Shown: piece by piece, positions 1 through 9,012 of the stretch
How positions within the stretch are numbered: the stretch's first letter is position 1
Layout: each line of letters begins with the position of its first letter
Source: Roseomonas acroporae
Lineage (GTDB): Bacteria > Pseudomonadota > Alphaproteobacteria > Acetobacterales > Acetobacteraceae
Length of the DNA stretch: 37,895 nt
Direction: 5' to 3'
NCBI RefSeq assembly: GCF_023223525.1
Contig: NZ_JALPRX010000132.1
Span: 1 to 37,895 of the forward strand
Made by a program: the position numbers and the translations under genes
Notes under the pieces: generated by a model
The model's input: only the letters and a program-made list of their open reading frames with translations
Database searches by the model: none
Told to the model about the DNA's origin: nothing

Positions 1-68
1 CGGAGCGGGACGCCGCGACCCCGGCAGGCCCGGGGCGACCCACCGGATGTCCCCCGGGGCAGCCCGAG

Positions 69-926
69 GTGCGCGGCTTCTTCGACCCGCGCACCTGGAG
101 CGTCCAGTACGTCGTCGCCGACCCGGCGACACGGCGCTGCGCCATCGTCGACCCGGTGCTGGACTACGACGAGAAGTCGGGCACCATCGCCACGCGCAGC
201 GCCGACGCCATCCTGGACCATCTCGTCGCGCATGATCTCCGCGTGGACTGGATCCTCGACACGCACCCGCATGCCGACCATCTCTCCGCCGCCGCCTATC
301 TCCGGCAGCGCACCGGCGCGCCGACGGCGATCGGCGAGCATGTCGTCGCGGTGCAGCGGCTCTGGCAGGAGATCTATGGCCTGCCAGACCTCGCCGCCGA
401 CGGCTCGCAATGGGACCGTCTCTTCGCCGCCGGCGACCGGTTCCGGATCGGCTCGCTGGAAGGGCGTGTGCTGTTCTCGCCGGGGCACACGCTGGCCTCC
501 ATCACCTACGTGATCGGCGATGCCGCCTTCGTGCACGACACGCTTTTCATGCCCGATGGCGGCACGGCGCGCGCCGACTTCCCGGGCGGCAGCGCGCGGC
601 GGCTCTGGCATTCCATCCAGGAGATCCTCGCCCTGCCGGAAGAGACCCGGCTCTTCACTGGCCACGACTACCAGCCCGGCGGCCGGGAGCCGCGCTGGGA
701 AAGCAGCGTGGCCGAGCAGAAGCGCCGCAACCCGCATCTTGCCGGGCAGGACGAGGAATCCTTCATGGACATGCGCGAGGCGCGCGACGCCGTGCTGCCG
801 ATGCCGCGCCTGATCCTGCACGCGCTGCAGGTGAACATACGCGGTGGCCGGCTGCCGCGGCCAGAGGCGAACGGACGCCGCTACCTGCGTATCCCGCTCG
901 GGGCCCTGGAGGGTGCGGCGTGGTAA
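69..926 (+). CDS. MBL-fold metallo-hydrolase, persulfide dioxygenase (ETHE1/Blh)-like
   Basis: Metallo-beta-lactamase-fold protein, 285 aa from the GTG used here. It carries the HxHxDH metal motif (THPHADH, H66, H68, D70, H71), a further His in SPGHT (H140), an Asp in VHDTLF (D157) and a C-terminal FTGHD (H199). The GTARADF segment (165-171) is typical of ETHE1/Blh-type persulfide dioxygenases, which oxidise glutathione persulfide to sulfite using a single iron. The usual family length is about 240-300 aa. The start is uncertain: the frame stays open to the window edge with no ATG, GTG or TTG between 1 and 68, and the PEV just before the GTG looks like part of the conserved N-terminus. The true start may therefore lie outside the window. 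The specific substrate is inferred from the family; a general MBL hydrolase is the alternative. Confidence 0.85.
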   Translation: MRGFFDPRTWSVQYVVADPATRRCAIVDPVLDYDEKSGTIATRSADAILDHLVAHDLRVDWILDTHPHADHLSAAAYLRQRTGAPTAIGEHVVAVQRLWQEIYGLPDLAADGSQWDRLFAAGDRFRIGSLEGRVLFSPGHTLASITYVIGDAAFVHDTLFMPDGGTARADFPGGSARRLWHSIQEILALPEETRLFTGHDYQPGGREPRWESSVAEQKRRNPHLAGQDEESFMDMREARDAVLPMPRLILHALQVNIRGGRLPRPEANGRRYLRIPLGALEGAAW

Positions 927-954
927 CGGCCGGTCGGGCGCGATGGCCCGGCTG

Positions 955-1140
955 TCAGGGCTGGTACTCGGGTTCCTCGAGATAGCCTGCGCCATCACCT
1001 CGCGTGCCGCTGGAGGCCGCCGGGCCGGCATCTGCGGCCTGGCGGGTCGTGTCCTGACGGGTTCCCGGGCCGGAACATGCTGCGAGGAGGCACGCGAGGC
1101 CGAGGGCGGGGAGCAGCCTCGTGGGCGGGATGCTTCGCAT
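955..1140 (-). CDS. small predicted lipoprotein (61 aa)
   Basis: Short protein with a clear lipoprotein signal: MRSIPP, a hydrophobic stretch, then the lipobox LAAC with the acylated Cys at residue 22. This is followed by a polar, low-complexity tail of about 39 residues ending in acidic and Tyr/Pro residues. The ATG at 1140 was preferred over an upstream in-frame start at 1191 because it begins the signal peptide directly and has a GGAGAA-type ribosome site about 8 nt upstream. It would be anchored to the inner or outer membrane. No enzymatic domain can fit and no function is recognised. It lies convergent to the MBL-fold gene and downstream of a decayed hydrolase remnant. Small lipoproteins of this sort are poorly conserved, so confidence rests mainly on the signal peptide. 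Confidence 0.6.
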   Translation of the reverse strand: MRSIPPTRLLPALGLACLLAACSGPGTRQDTTRQAADAGPAASSGTRGDGAGYLEEPEYQP

Positions 1141-1289
1141 GCCGGGTTCTCCGCGTCGGTTGCACAGGGCCTGGGGGACAGGCAGCGCCACACCATCGTG
1201 GCCGACACGCCGTCGGTCTTGTCGCGGCGTGCCGCGGCGCGGCCGGCCGGACCGGCCCCGTCGCCATGGCCCCGTCGTGGCCGCGATCG

Positions 1290-1466
1290 TCAGGTCGCCG
1301 AGAGGCGGCCGACCCCGCCGGCAAACTCCTCGATGCGCTGGAGCAGGAAGGCGTGGCTGGCGCCAGTGTAGAGAACCAGCCTGGCGTTAGGCGCTCCCTG
1401 GGGCAGCACGCAGGAGCGGTAGGCCGGCAGCATCACGCCATGGGCGCCGCTGGCGAGAAGCGGCAT
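1290..1466 (-). pseudogene. alpha/beta hydrolase C-terminal remnant
   Basis: About 58 residues that read like the C-terminal end of an alpha/beta hydrolase: LLASGAHGVMLPAYRS corresponds to the strand and loop carrying the acid residue, and LVLYTGASHAFLLQRIEEF to the strand and His loop. The intact hydrolase at 13513-14343 has the matching pattern (LIVHGSDDTMFPPINAY, then LIIYPDSGHGALFQYP). The upstream part of the gene, including the nucleophile elbow, is missing, and the acid residue is replaced (AHG where GSDD or GHD is expected). A short possible continuation (residues VDRIDISH) sits in another frame upstream, which suggests a frameshift. This is a decayed fragment next to the intact hydrolase at 1671-2555; it is unlikely to make a product. 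Confidence 0.55.
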
Positions 1467-1670
1467 GCGAGATGTCGATCCGATCGACCATGAAGGCTCG
1501 GACATCGCCTTTCTCCATCTCGATGCAGGGTTGCGGCGGGCGCCAGGCTTGCGGCGCCGACGGCGGGCGCCCGTTGGCGCGGTGCTCGTCCATGGCGCCG
1601 CGGCGCAGGCCAGGCCCGCCGATCGGTCGCCCATGGATCGCCCAATGGCTTGCACCGTGCGTGCGGGCCT

Positions 1671-2555
1671 TCAGCGTTCGCGGCGCAGGATGGCCGCTAC
1701 GTGCAGCGCCGCCGCCTCCGGGTGCTGGTGGTGCGGCGCGTTGCCTGCGGAGGGGAAGGTCAGCAGGTGCAGGCTCGGCAACTGCCCGCTGAGCGCGTAC
1801 CAGTTCTCGATGGGGAAGCCGATGTCGTGATCGCCACCGAGATGCAGGATCGGCAGCGCGGTCGTGCGTAGCGCCGCCAGCACGAAGTCGGCCGGGAAAA
1901 GCGGCTGGCGTGGCCCGTCGCCGAGTTGCGCCGCCGCCCATTCGGCCGGAACGGGGTCGCCGGAAGCGGGCCACCGGCCGATCCGCTCCGCCGAGCGGCG
2001 CGCCGCCGTCCGGCTGGGCGCGGAGGTGGGCACGAAGTACAGCGCCGTCTCGGTCTCGAGATCCGGCTCCGGCAGGGTCGCGAGATCGTAGTAGCGCTGG
2101 CTCGGCAGCCGCGCATTCGGGCCAGGCGGCACCGTGCCGATCAGCACGGCATGGCTGAGCAGCGCCGGGAAGGTCGCGACCGCCACCTGGGCCACCATGC
2201 CGCCCAGCGACCAGCCCCCCACGGCCGCGCGGCGCAGATCGAGCGCGAGCAGCAGCGCGCGCACCTCCTCCGCCAGCGCGATCGGGTTGTAGCGCCGCTC
2301 GCCCGTGGAGAGGCCCAGGCCGCCGTAGTCGAACAGGATCACCTCGATCCCCGTGGCGGCGAGGGCGTCGATGAAGGCCGGGTCCCAGCACGCCATGGTG
2401 CCGCGGAACCGGTTGCAGAGCAGCAGCGGTCGGCCCGCGCCGATGCGGCGGTAGGCGAGCCGGTGCTCCCCGACCTCGATGTGCCGGATCGGCGCCTCGA
2501 CGGCACCGCCGCGCTTCGTCCTGCAACCTCGTCGCATGAACCTTCCGGCCTTCAT
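1671..2555 (-). CDS. alpha/beta hydrolase
   Basis: Alpha/beta-hydrolase-fold protein of 294 aa, in the normal size range. The oxyanion region is around residues 45-58, the nucleophile elbow is GWSLGG (Ser116), the likely acid is in HLGGDHD (Asp242 or Asp244), and the catalytic His is in NAPHHQHPE (His275 or His276). The strand before the elbow and the VILFDYGGLGLS loop (72-83) are typical of the esterase, C-C hydrolase and haloperoxidase-like group. The substrate cannot be told from sequence. The N-terminal ~20 residues are basic and non-conserved, so the real start could be slightly downstream. It is divergent from the AraC-type regulator at 2839 with about 283 bp between them, which makes that regulator a candidate controller. 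Confidence 0.85.
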   Translation of the reverse strand: MKAGRFMRRGCRTKRGGAVEAPIRHIEVGEHRLAYRRIGAGRPLLLCNRFRGTMACWDPAFIDALAATGIEVILFDYGGLGLSTGERRYNPIALAEEVRALLLALDLRRAAVGGWSLGGMVAQVAVATFPALLSHAVLIGTVPPGPNARLPSQRYYDLATLPEPDLETETALYFVPTSAPSRTAARRSAERIGRWPASGDPVPAEWAAAQLGDGPRQPLFPADFVLAALRTTALPILHLGGDHDIGFPIENWYALSGQLPSLHLLTFPSAGNAPHHQHPEAAALHVAAILRRER

Positions 2556-2838
2556 CGCGTCCCGGTGGCCGGGCCGGACGGGGATGCCGGCCGCGCCGGC
2601 GGGCCGGCAGCATCGGCACCCCGAGGGCGGGCCGATTGTCCGCGCGTCCTCCGGCGGCCCGGAGAACGGGCGGCAGCGCCCGGGCCCGTCGATCCCGTCC
2701 CGTGCCGACCTCTCGGCGGGCTCCCGTGGCCGGGCCGTTTTTGCATCGCTTTACTCACGCCCCGCCGCCGGCGCAGCGCATCAGGAACGTCGTTCGGCGG
2801 GCGCCCTGCCGCCCGCACCGAGGACAGGAGCGACGGCC
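2556..2838. promoter_or_regulatory. divergent intergenic region between hydrolase and AraC-type gene
   Basis: About 283 bp without a convincing gene on either strand. It lies between the 5' ends of the minus-strand hydrolase and the plus-strand AraC-type regulator, so it must hold both promoters if the genes are transcribed separately. I could not identify a clear -35/-10 pair or operator by eye. An AGGACAGGAG stretch at about 2821-2830 supplies the ribosome site of the AraC-type gene. Confidence 0.4.
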
Positions 2839-3303
2839 ATGATGCAGCTTCCCGCGGTTCCGGCGGTGCCGCTCCCACCCTGTCCCGCCGGGCTGCCGCA
2901 CCCGGACGCGGCGCGGCATCCGGATGGCGCACCATCGGACGCGGCCGCCGCCACGCCGGGTGGCCTCGCGGCCTGGCAGGTGCGGCGAGTGCGACGACTG
3001 GTGGCGGAACGCCTGTCGGAGCCGCTGTCGGTCATGGAGATGGCGTCGGCGGCACGGCTGAGCCGCAGCGCCTTCTTCCGCGGCTTCGGCGCGAGCTTCG
3101 GCTGCGCGCCGCATGCCTGGCTGCTGGAGCAGCGCATCGAGCGCGCCAAGCGGATGATGCGCGACGGCGAGGAGCCGCTGGCGCAGATCGCCCTGGCCTG
3201 CGGCTTGGCCGACCAGGCGCACCTGTCGCGCGTCTTCCGCCGCCATGCCGGCGAGACGCCGAGCCGGTGGCGGCGCGCCGCGGCGGCGTGCCCGGCCGCA
3301 TGA
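2839..3303 (+). CDS. short AraC-family transcriptional regulator (DNA-binding domain only)
   Basis: 154-aa protein whose C-terminal ~105 residues form an AraC/XylS double helix-turn-helix. The first HTH lies around residues 62-84 (LSVMEMASAARLSRSAFFRGF) and the second around 113-136 (LAQIALACGLADQAHLSRVF), followed by the usual GETPSRWRR end. The N-terminal ~45 residues are Pro/Ala-rich, with no cupin or other sensor domain, so it is much shorter than standard AraC proteins (~250-300 aa). The ATG at 2839 has the purine-rich AGGACAGGAG about 8 nt upstream. Regulators of this stand-alone type often act on a neighbouring gene, and the divergent hydrolase is the obvious candidate. The target is inferred. 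Confidence 0.85.
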   Translation: MMQLPAVPAVPLPPCPAGLPHPDAARHPDGAPSDAAAATPGGLAAWQVRRVRRLVAERLSEPLSVMEMASAARLSRSAFFRGFGASFGCAPHAWLLEQRIERAKRMMRDGEEPLAQIALACGLADQAHLSRVFRRHAGETPSRWRRAAAACPAA

Positions 3304-3414
3304 AGGAGGGCGACGGCCAAAGCGTACCGTCCTAGTCCCGTCCGGGCCTGCCGGGGCATCCTGCCGCGGCGCCGCCATCCGTGGCCGCGCCGCCGGAGGG
3401 AATGGAGGGCCGGA

Positions 3415-6186
3415 TTGACGACGGAAAGCCTGGAATTCGGATCGTTCCGCCTGGACCCGGCTCAGGGGCGCGTGACCAAGGCGGGACGTCCGCTGCCGCT
3501 CGGCGCCCGCGCCATCGCCATCCTGCGGCTGCTCGCCGAACGCGCCCCGGCGGCGGTCGGCGCGCCGGAGATCATGGGCCGCGTCTGGCCCGACCTCTTC
3601 GTCGAGGAGGCGAACATCCGCGTCCACGTCTCGGCGTTGCGCAAGGCGCTGGGCGAGGGGCACGGCATCGTCAACCATCCCGGCCGGGGCTACGCGCTGT
3701 CCCTCGCCGTGCGCGCGGGCGGGAGAGACGGCGCGCTGTCCCGGCCCGGCGCCACGCTGGTCGGCCGCGAGGCCGACATCGCCGCGCTGGGCGCGCTGCT
3801 GCCGCGGCAGCGGCTGACCACGCTCCTGGGCGTGGGCGGGGTGGGCAAGACGAGCCTCGCCCTGGCGGTGGCGCAGGACCTCGCCGGCAGCTTCGCGCAG
3901 GGCGTCACCCTGGTCGATCTCTCGGCACTGCCGGACGCCTCGCTCGCGGTCGGACGGGTCGCCACCACGCTCGGCCTGCGGCTGGCCGACGCCGATTCCG
4001 CCGCCGAGCTGGCGGCGGCGCTGCGCGACCAGCAGCGCCTGCTGATCCTCGACACCTGCGAGCACGTGCTCGACGGCATCGCGCCCCTGGCGGAACGGTT
4101 TCAGACCGAGGCCCCGGCGCTGCGGCTGCTCGCCACCAGCCGGGAGCCGCTGCGAGTGGAGGGCGAGTACCTGTACCGCCTCGCGCCGCTGGCCCTGCCG
4201 GCCGGGGAGACGGCGGCGGACGCGGCGGCGGCGCCCGCCATGCGGCTGCTGCTCGAACGCGCCGCCGCCGGCGACCCGCCCTGGTGGCCCGGGGCGGCGG
4301 AGCTGCCGCTCGCCATCCGCCTGTGCAGGGCGCTGGACGGGATCCCGCTGGCGATCGAGCTGGCTGCCGCGCGGCTCGGCACGCTGCCGCTGGCGACGCT
4401 GGTGCAGGACCTTTCGCGGCAGCTCGCGACCCCCGTTCCGGGGCAGGCGCCGGTGGTCGACCGGCACCGCACCCTGGCCGCCACGTTGGACTGGAGCCAC
4501 CGGCTGCTGCCGGCGGCCGAACGTTCCCTGCTGCTACGGCTCGGCATCTTCCGCGGTCCCTTCACCCTGGCGGGCGCGGTCGCGGTGGGGGCCGCCACGG
4601 GCACGGCGCCCGGCGCCGGGAACGCGGCGCCGCGGCCGGCCGAGGTGGCCGAGGCCCTGGCCGAGTTGATCGACCGTTCCCTGGTCGCTGCCGATCTCGG
4701 CGGCGAGCAGCCCTGGTACCGGCTGCTCGACACGATCCGCGACGACGCGGCGGCCAGGCTGGCCGCGAGCGGCGACCGTCCGGCCGTGGCCCGGTGCCAT
4801 CTGGACCGTGTGCGCGCGCGGCTGGAAGACCTGGCCACGCCGCGCCCCATGCCGCCGGAGCAGCGGCAGCGGGAGAACCGGCGCCTGCTGGACGACCTGC
4901 TGGCCGCGCTGGACTGGGCCTTCGGCCCGGAAGGGGATGCCGCGGCCGGCGTGCGGCTGGCGGCGGCGGCGGGGCCGTTCTTCATGCAGCTCACGCTCGT
5001 CGGCGAGAACCGGCGGCAGGCCGGGCGCGCCCTCGCCGCGCTGGCCGGGGGTGCGCCGCCCGACCCGGTGGCCGAGACGCGCCTGCTGGCGACGCTGGCG
5101 CTGGCCACCTTCCATGCCGACGGGCCGACGCAAGCGGTGCGCGACGCCTATGCGCGGGCGCTCGCCCTCGCCGAGCGGGCCGGCGACCTGCCGATGCGCC
5201 GGCACAGCCTGTGGGGCCTCTGGACCTGGCATTTCGGCGAGGCGCGCTACGCCGAGGCGCTGCACCTCATCCGCGACTACGCGGACTGCACGCCGCCGGA
5301 CCAGGACCCGCTGTACATCGTCGACCGCGCCACCGGCATGACGCTCACCTTCCTGGGAGAGCTGTCCGAGGGGCGGCGCCATGCCGAGCGAGTGCTGGCC
5401 CGCCCGGCGCCGCAGGGCGGCAACATCCTCGGCGCCTACCAGTTCGAGCCGCGCTCGGCCACGCGGGCGCTGCTGGCGCGCACGCTCTGGCTGCAGGGCT
5501 GCGCCGACCAGGCGCGCGACGCGGCGCGCGAGAGCCTGGAGGAGGCGAGGGCGAGCGGCCACGGCCTGTCGCTGTGCTTCTCGCTGACCGTCGGCCACTG
5601 CCTCATCGCCATGCTGGCGGCCGAGCCGGCGGCGGCGCTGGAGGGCGCCGCGCTGCTGCTGGAGACGGCGCGGCGCGACGGCCTGCCCTTCTGGGGCCGC
5701 TACGGCACGATCCTGCGGCAGGCCGCCTCGGCGATGCTGGGCCGGCCCCAGGCGCCACGCGGGGAATTCCTGGCGGCCGAGCCGTGGAGCGCGGGGCACC
5801 GGGAATTCCTCGCCGTGCTCGGCCTCGGGCACCATGGCCCGGACGGGATAGACCTGATCGACCCGGATCGCCCGAGCTGGATCATGCCGGAGGTGCTGCG
5901 CCTGGAGGCCATGGCCTGCGCGCGGACGGCCCCGGCGCGCGCCGCCCTGCTGCTCGACCGCGCCGCCGCCATGGCCGAGGCGCAGGGTGCAGGCTTCTGG
6001 ACGCTGCGCGTCGCCCTGAGCCGGGCGCAGGCGCTCGACGGGTGCGGCGATGCGGCCCGTGCCGAGGCGGCGCGGGCCGGCGTGGCGGCGGCGCTGGAGC
6101 GGCTCACCGAAGGCTTCGACACGCCCGACCGGCTGGCCGCGGAGCGTTTCCTGCGCGGCCCGCCCCGCTGCGCCACGGCGGCCTGA
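3415..6186 (+). CDS. winged-helix / NTPase (NB-ARC-like) / helical-repeat transcriptional regulator, copy 1
   Basis: 923-aa three-part regulator. Residues ~7-96 are an OmpR-type winged helix (FGSFRLDP, then the recognition region EEANIRVHVSALRKALG, ending NHPGRGYALS). Residues ~112-400 form a STAND/AAA-type NTPase with LVGRE, a Walker A of GVGGVGKTS (139-147), a Walker B of RLLILDTCEHV (208-218), a LLATSREPL sensor and a GIPLAIELAAARL motif. The remaining ~500 residues are Ala/Leu/Arg-rich helical repeats, TPR-like. Proteins of this build usually integrate a ligand or partner signal with ATP-driven oligomerisation to control transcription. The TTG start is chosen because GGAGGG lies 5-6 nt upstream and the winged helix begins at once. 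It converges with a paralogue at 6226-9012. Confidence 0.85.
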   Translation: MTTESLEFGSFRLDPAQGRVTKAGRPLPLGARAIAILRLLAERAPAAVGAPEIMGRVWPDLFVEEANIRVHVSALRKALGEGHGIVNHPGRGYALSLAVRAGGRDGALSRPGATLVGREADIAALGALLPRQRLTTLLGVGGVGKTSLALAVAQDLAGSFAQGVTLVDLSALPDASLAVGRVATTLGLRLADADSAAELAAALRDQQRLLILDTCEHVLDGIAPLAERFQTEAPALRLLATSREPLRVEGEYLYRLAPLALPAGETAADAAAAPAMRLLLERAAAGDPPWWPGAAELPLAIRLCRALDGIPLAIELAAARLGTLPLATLVQDLSRQLATPVPGQAPVVDRHRTLAATLDWSHRLLPAAERSLLLRLGIFRGPFTLAGAVAVGAATGTAPGAGNAAPRPAEVAEALAELIDRSLVAADLGGEQPWYRLLDTIRDDAAARLAASGDRPAVARCHLDRVRARLEDLATPRPMPPEQRQRENRRLLDDLLAALDWAFGPEGDAAAGVRLAAAAGPFFMQLTLVGENRRQAGRALAALAGGAPPDPVAETRLLATLALATFHADGPTQAVRDAYARALALAERAGDLPMRRHSLWGLWTWHFGEARYAEALHLIRDYADCTPPDQDPLYIVDRATGMTLTFLGELSEGRRHAERVLARPAPQGGNILGAYQFEPRSATRALLARTLWLQGCADQARDAARESLEEARASGHGLSLCFSLTVGHCLIAMLAAEPAAALEGAALLLETARRDGLPFWGRYGTILRQAASAMLGRPQAPRGEFLAAEPWSAGHREFLAVLGLGHHGPDGIDLIDPDRPSWIMPEVLRLEAMACARTAPARAALLLDRAAAMAEAQGAGFWTLRVALSRAQALDGCGDAARAEAARAGVAAALERLTEGFDTPDRLAAERFLRGPPRCATAA

Positions 6187-6208
6187 GGTCGGAGCGTCCC
6201 CCGGGGGC

Positions 6209-6226
6209 ACCCTGCGAGCGCAGGGT
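6209..6226. terminator. possible bidirectional hairpin between convergent regulators
   Basis: The 39-bp gap between the two convergent regulator genes contains an exact inverted repeat, ACCCTGCG/CGCAGGGT, with a 2-nt centre; in practice this is a 7-bp stem with a 4-nt loop. It is preceded by a CCCCCGGGGG palindrome. There is no U tract on either side, so it is not a textbook intrinsic terminator. Its place between two convergent stop codons makes a termination role plausible. Confidence 0.3.
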
Positions 6227-9012
6227 CAGGCGGCCGCGTCGTCGAGCACCTGGCGGGCGGCGCGCAGATCCGGCAGCTCCTGCCCCTCGGTGCGGGCCGC
6301 GACGACGGGCGCCAGCAGCGCCCGGGCGGCGCCGGCCTCGCCGCCCCGGCGCAGCAGCCGCGCTAGGCTGGTGGCGCAGCGCAGCGCCCAGGCGTGCATC
6401 CCCCGCCGCTCCGCCAGTGCCAGCGCCTCCCGCAGGATGCGCTCGGCGACGCGCGCCACCCCCGGCTCGCCGCCGGCGCGTTGCAGCAGCGTCTCGGCCT
6501 TCACCCGCAGCAATTCAGGCGCACACCAGGGGGCGAGGCCCGCCTCGGCGCGCGCGATGGTCGCGGGGTCGGCCAGGGCCGGGTGGATGGTGCCGAGCAG
6601 CTCCAGGTGGAAGGGCGTCAGCTCCAGGCCACGCGGCCGTGCCGGCGGCGCGTCGAGGGCGCTCTCGAAGCAGCGGCCCCAGCCCTGCCAATAGGGCATG
6701 CGGTGACGCAGGCCGGTCGCGGTCAGTCGCGCCGCCAGCGCCGCCGCCGCCGGGTCGCCGTTCCAGATCGCGACCGGGCAGGCGGCGAAGGTCAGGCAGT
6801 AGGCCAGGGTCAGCGGGCGGTCGACCACCTCCGCGCGCCGCAGCGCCGCCCGCGCCACGTCCCAGGCCTGTGCCGGCCGCCCCTCCAGCCAGAGCAGCCG
6901 GGCATGCAGGGCGAGCGTGGCGGTCTCCAGGTCGATCGGCATGTCGTGCCGGTCCGCCTCCTCCGCGTCCCGCAGCCTGGCATCGACGAGGCGGCGGGCC
7001 GTCGCGAGGTCGCCGGCGAAATAGGCCGTCAGGCTGGCCATGCGCTGGTGCATCCGCGCCAGCCGGCCGTCAGGGGCCGGCAGCACCGCGATGCGGCGGC
7101 CCATGTCGGCCACCACCGCCTCGTTGGCGGCGACCTCGCCGGCCATGTTGCGGCTCATCCACAGGCCGGCGGTCGCCGTGATGGCCAGGGCGGCGTCACC
7201 GGCGGCGTCGGCGATCTCGATCGCCTGGCGCAGATGCTCGGTCATCAGCGTGACCTCGCCGGTGTTGTGCAGGATCGCCGTGCCGGCCGCGACGTGCAGC
7301 CGCGCCGCCGCAGCCGTCCGTGCCTCGCCCGTCGCCGCCAGCCGCGCCAGGGCGGTCTCCAGCCGCTGGCGGTACTCGGCCATCGCGTTCAGCTCCAGCC
7401 AGATCGGGGCGGAGCCGGCGAGCAGGCGAAGCCCCAGCGCCGCCTCCCCCGACGGCCCGAAGGCCCAGTCGGTCGCGGCGCGCAACTCGTAGGGCAGGTG
7501 GTCGTGGCGGGCGCGCCAGGCTGGCAGCGGCAGCAGCGGCCGCGCCGCCTCGGCGGCCTCCACCTGGGCCAGCACCTGCAGGGCGTGCCGGCGCTGCATC
7601 GCCGCCGCCTCGCCGCTGCCGGCCAGCTTCTCCGCCGCGTAGGCGCGGGTGATCTCCAGCAGGCGGCGGCGTGGCGCGGTCTCGTCCGCGGCGCCGGCGG
7701 GCACGAGCAGCGACTTGCCCTCCAGCCGGCGCAGCGCCCGCTCCAGCGTCACGGGATCCGGCTCGTCGAGCACCGCGTGGACCGCCTCGGCGGTGAAGGG
7801 GCCGGCGAAGACGGAGAGCCGGCGCAGCAGCCGCCGGTCCTCGGGCGACAGCGCGTCGTGGCTCCAGTCGAGCGTGGCACGCATCGTGCGGTGACGGGGC
7901 GCGACGCCGCGGCGCGCCCCGCCCGACACCGCCAGCAGGTCGGCCATGCCGGCCGCGAGCCCGGCGATGCCGAACATGTCGATCCGCGCCGCGGCGAGGC
8001 CGATGGCCAGCGGCAGCCCGTCCAGCCGCCGGCAGAGCCCGGCCAGCGCCGCCGCGTCGGCCTCGGCCGGCCGGAATTCGCCCAGGCGGGCGGCGGCGCG
8101 CTGCACGAAGAGCTGCGCCGCCGGCCAGGCCAGCACCGCGGCCAGGCTTGCCGGCGCCTCCGCCGGCGGCACGGCGAGCGGGGCGAGCGGATGCAGCCAC
8201 TCGCCGGGCGCCTGAAGCGCCTCGCGGCTGGTCGCCAGCAGGCGCAGCACGAGGCTGCCTGCCAGCAGGCGGACGGCGAGGTCACCGGCCGCCAGGGCCA
8301 GGTGCTCCGCACCGTCGAGCAGCAGCAGTGTCTCCCGGTCCCGCAGCGCGATGCCGATCTCGGCCACCGGGTCGATGCCCGGGGTGCCGAGGCCGAAGGC
8401 GCTCGCCACCGCCGCCGGCAGCAGCGATTCCTCGGAAATCGTGGCGAGGTCGAGGAAATGCACGCGCCGGCCCGGCGCGACCGCCTCCCACGCGGCCGCC
8501 GCGGCCAGGGCGAGGCTGGTCTTGCCGATGCCGCCGGCGCCGGTCAGCGTGAGCAGGCGCCGCTCCGTCAGGCGCTGCGCCAGCAGGGCGAGTTCGGCCT
8601 TGCGCCCGATCAGCGGGACGAGCAGGGGCGGCGGCCGCCCGGCGGCCTCGTCGGCAACGCTCAGCAGCGCCGGCGGCTCGGCCAGGGCACGCACCGGCAG
8701 GGCGAACTGGTAGCCCCGGCCCGGGATGTTGAGGATCGCCCGGCCGCCGCCCGGCGTTGCCGCCAGGGCCCGCCGCAGCGCGGCCATCTGCACGCGCAGG
8801 TTGGCCTCCAGGCGCAGCACGCCGGGCCAGGCGCTCGCCATCAGCGCGGCGGTGCCGACCACCGTGCCGGGCTGCTCCAGCAGCCGGGCGAGCAGGCCGC
8901 GCGCCGGGCCGCTCAGCGCCACGGGCTGATCGTGCAGCAGCAGGATCCGGCCTTCCGGCCGGAAGACGAAATCCCCGAAGGCGACCGGCGCTCCTCGCCC
9001 GTCATCCGTCAC
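6226..9012 (-). CDS. winged-helix / NTPase (NB-ARC-like) / helical-repeat transcriptional regulator, copy 2
   Basis: 928-aa protein with the same build as the gene at 3415-6186. It has an OmpR-type winged helix (residues ~11-105, FGDFVFRPEG to NIPGRGYQFALP) and an NTPase with LIGRKAE (134-140), a Walker A of GAGGIGKTS (158-166), a Walker B in TLLLLDGAEHL and a LLATSREAL sensor. A long Ala/Leu-rich helical-repeat half follows. The two proteins share block order, length within five residues and many motif residues, so they are paralogues. It is divergent from the iorA-iorB operon, whose first gene starts 411 bp away. That makes the Mo-hydroxylase operon the most likely target, although this is inference from position only. 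The ligand is unknown. Confidence 0.85.
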   Translation of the reverse strand: MTDDGRGAPVAFGDFVFRPEGRILLLHDQPVALSGPARGLLARLLEQPGTVVGTAALMASAWPGVLRLEANLRVQMAALRRALAATPGGGRAILNIPGRGYQFALPVRALAEPPALLSVADEAAGRPPPLLVPLIGRKAELALLAQRLTERRLLTLTGAGGIGKTSLALAAAAAWEAVAPGRRVHFLDLATISEESLLPAAVASAFGLGTPGIDPVAEIGIALRDRETLLLLDGAEHLALAAGDLAVRLLAGSLVLRLLATSREALQAPGEWLHPLAPLAVPPAEAPASLAAVLAWPAAQLFVQRAAARLGEFRPAEADAAALAGLCRRLDGLPLAIGLAAARIDMFGIAGLAAGMADLLAVSGGARRGVAPRHRTMRATLDWSHDALSPEDRRLLRRLSVFAGPFTAEAVHAVLDEPDPVTLERALRRLEGKSLLVPAGAADETAPRRRLLEITRAYAAEKLAGSGEAAAMQRRHALQVLAQVEAAEAARPLLPLPAWRARHDHLPYELRAATDWAFGPSGEAALGLRLLAGSAPIWLELNAMAEYRQRLETALARLAATGEARTAAAARLHVAAGTAILHNTGEVTLMTEHLRQAIEIADAAGDAALAITATAGLWMSRNMAGEVAANEAVVADMGRRIAVLPAPDGRLARMHQRMASLTAYFAGDLATARRLVDARLRDAEEADRHDMPIDLETATLALHARLLWLEGRPAQAWDVARAALRRAEVVDRPLTLAYCLTFAACPVAIWNGDPAAAALAARLTATGLRHRMPYWQGWGRCFESALDAPPARPRGLELTPFHLELLGTIHPALADPATIARAEAGLAPWCAPELLRVKAETLLQRAGGEPGVARVAERILREALALAERRGMHAWALRCATSLARLLRRGGEAGAARALLAPVVAARTEGQELPDLRAARQVLDDAAA

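Noticed and set aside
2755-4500. Long minus-strand frame across the AraC-type gene and the first NTPase regulator
   Set aside because: Arg/Gln/Gly-rich composition with no domain; it overlaps two well-supported genes.
3381-7181. 1266-codon plus-strand frame over both regulators
   Set aside because: Low-complexity Arg/Gly/Ala/Pro product that runs through the convergent junction of two real genes.
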